In this document: positions 63,261 through 64,000 of the stretch, piece by piece
Numbering within the stretch: the first letter of the stretch is position 1
Layout: the number at the start of each line of letters is the position of its first letter
Assembly (NCBI RefSeq): GCF_016411825.1
Contig: NZ_JAEKMH010000001.1
Coordinates: 434,001 to 498,000 of the forward strand
DNA: 64,000 nucleotides
Source: Devosia sediminis
Lineage (GTDB): Bacteria; Pseudomonadota; Alphaproteobacteria; Rhizobiales; Devosiaceae
Direction of reading: 5' to 3'
Made by a program: the position numbers and the translations under genes
The notes under the pieces: generated by a model
Database searches by the model: none
The model's input: only the letters and a program-made list of their open reading frames with translations
Told to the model about the DNA's origin: nothing

Positions 63261-64000
63261 ATGACCGAATTGCACAAGAACCTGATCAACGGCGAATGGG
63301 TCGGCGCGGATGGGGTCGAGAACATCAACCCCTCCAATATCAACGAAGTGGTGGGCGTTTATGCGCGTGCCAGCGCCGAGGAAACCAAGCAGGCGATCGC
63401 CGCCGCCAAGGCCACGTTCCCGGCCTGGTCGCGCTCGGGCATTCTCGAGCGCCACGCCATCCTCTCCAAGACCTCGCAGGAAATCCTGGCCCGCAAGGCG
63501 GAATTGGGCGAGCTTTTGAGCCGCGAAGAGGGCAAGACCCTGCCCGAGGGCATTGGCGAAGTGACCCGTGCCGCCCAGATTTTCGACTTCTTTGCCGGGG
63601 AGGTTCTCCGCCTGTCTGGTGAAGTACTACCGTCGGTGCGTCCGGGTGTCGGCGTCGAAATCACCCGCGAGCCCATTGGCGTGGTCGGCATCATCACGCC
63701 GTGGAATTTCCCCATCGCCATCCCGGCCTGGAAGATCGCCCCGGCCCTGGCCTACGGCAATACCGTCGTGATCAAGCCGGCCGACCTCGTGCCAGGCTCG
63801 ACCTGGGCAATCGTCGACATTCTCGTCCGCGCCGGCCTGCCCAAGGGCGTGCTCAACCTCGTCATGGGCAAGGGCTCGGTGGTCGGCCAGACCATGCTGG
63901 AAAGCAAGGACGTCAATGCCATCAGCTTCACCGGCTCGGTGGGCACCGGCAAGCGCGTGGCTGCCGCCTCGATCGAGGTGGGCCGCAAGTTCCAGCTCGA
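63261..64000 (+). CDS. Aldehyde dehydrogenase (2-oxoglutarate semialdehyde type), N-terminal part
   Basis: 246 residues are visible before the window ends. MTELHKNLINGEWVGADG, NPSNINEVVGVYARAS, REEGKTLPEGIGEV, GVVGIITPWNFPIAIPAWKIAPAL, NTVVIKPADLVPGS and AISFTGSVGTGKRV match NAD(P)-dependent 2,5-dioxopentanoate (alpha-ketoglutarate semialdehyde) dehydrogenases. The catalytic Glu and Cys lie beyond the window. It follows the FAH gene by 45 bp in the same operon. Confidence 0.9.
   Translation, partial: MTELHKNLINGEWVGADGVENINPSNINEVVGVYARASAEETKQAIAAAKATFPAWSRSGILERHAILSKTSQEILARKAELGELLSREEGKTLPEGIGEVTRAAQIFDFFAGEVLRLSGEVLPSVRPGVGVEITREPIGVVGIITPWNFPIAIPAWKIAPALAYGNTVVIKPADLVPGSTWAIVDILVRAGLPKGVLNLVMGKGSVVGQTMLESKDVNAISFTGSVGTGKRVAAASIEVGRKFQL

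Overview
The window is a GC-rich chromosomal segment from an alphaproteobacterium. Protein families recalled from memory (KPN_02809 peptidase, SIMPL, YjbQ, TerB/DUF533, the alpha-type RpoD with an acidic insert, EcfG-type promoters) point to the order Hyphomicrobiales, most likely Devosia or a close relative. That placement is inference. Almost all the DNA is chromosomal; the clearest foreign-looking gene is a lower-GC KAP-family P-loop NTPase at 5421-6782. I saw no rRNA, tRNA, CRISPR array, phage module or transposase.

Layout. 1-283: 5' end of a catB-type xenobiotic acetyltransferase. 0.5-5.2 kb: carB and small secreted proteins. 5.4-8.0 kb: the KAP NTPase, a GreA-like factor and a 700-bp repeat-rich gap. 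8.0-15.9 kb: ArsR regulator plus VOC protein, a soluble sugar dehydrogenase, CsbD, a single-domain response regulator, an RlmL-like methyltransferase, YghU, YciI and a 690-aa membrane-anchored unknown. 16.5-22.0 kb: motAB, a secreted FecR-domain protein and a convergent CHASE2-GGDEF-EAL protein. 22.0-28.5 kb: ABC exporter plus GNAT, an MFS exporter, the divergent ohr/ohrR pair, RNase T2 and a one-helix membrane protein. 28.5-38.8 kb: cpdB behind a Pho box, kdgK facing a fructuronate/mannitol dehydrogenase, a zinc peptidase, a cupin, azlCD, carA and YqeY. 38.8-48.7 kb: a GGDEF protein, HdeD, a GH-A hydrolase, YihY, dnaG-rpoD, a hicB/hicA pair with hicA frameshifted into a DUF2442 gene, and HlyU. 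48.7-59.3 kb: a beta-propeller with a divergently read HTH regulator, an internally deleted SRPBCC remnant, an LLM oxidoreductase, a chemoreceptor, TerB, a stress-promoter one-helix protein, a UPF0114 protein and a large OmpA-family protein. 59.5-64.0 kb: YjbQ-TauE/SafE, SIMPL, then a sugar-acid pair (FAH-family dehydratase and semialdehyde dehydrogenase) running off the end.

Themes. Stress and phosphate control can be read from DNA motifs: two EcfG-type promoters (csbD and the 56-kb membrane protein), an OhrR box and a Pho box. Second-messenger and motility genes (motAB, EAL, GGDEF, chemoreceptor) are scattered. The least explained material is non-coding: two inverted copies of a ~305-bp element with covarying stem-loops, each just upstream of a regulated promoter and each near a MITE-like element; three such MITE-like elements; and two smaller palindrome families with fixed loops. 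An identical 14-bp motif upstream of the ArsR gene and of hdeD suggests one regulator acts at both places.
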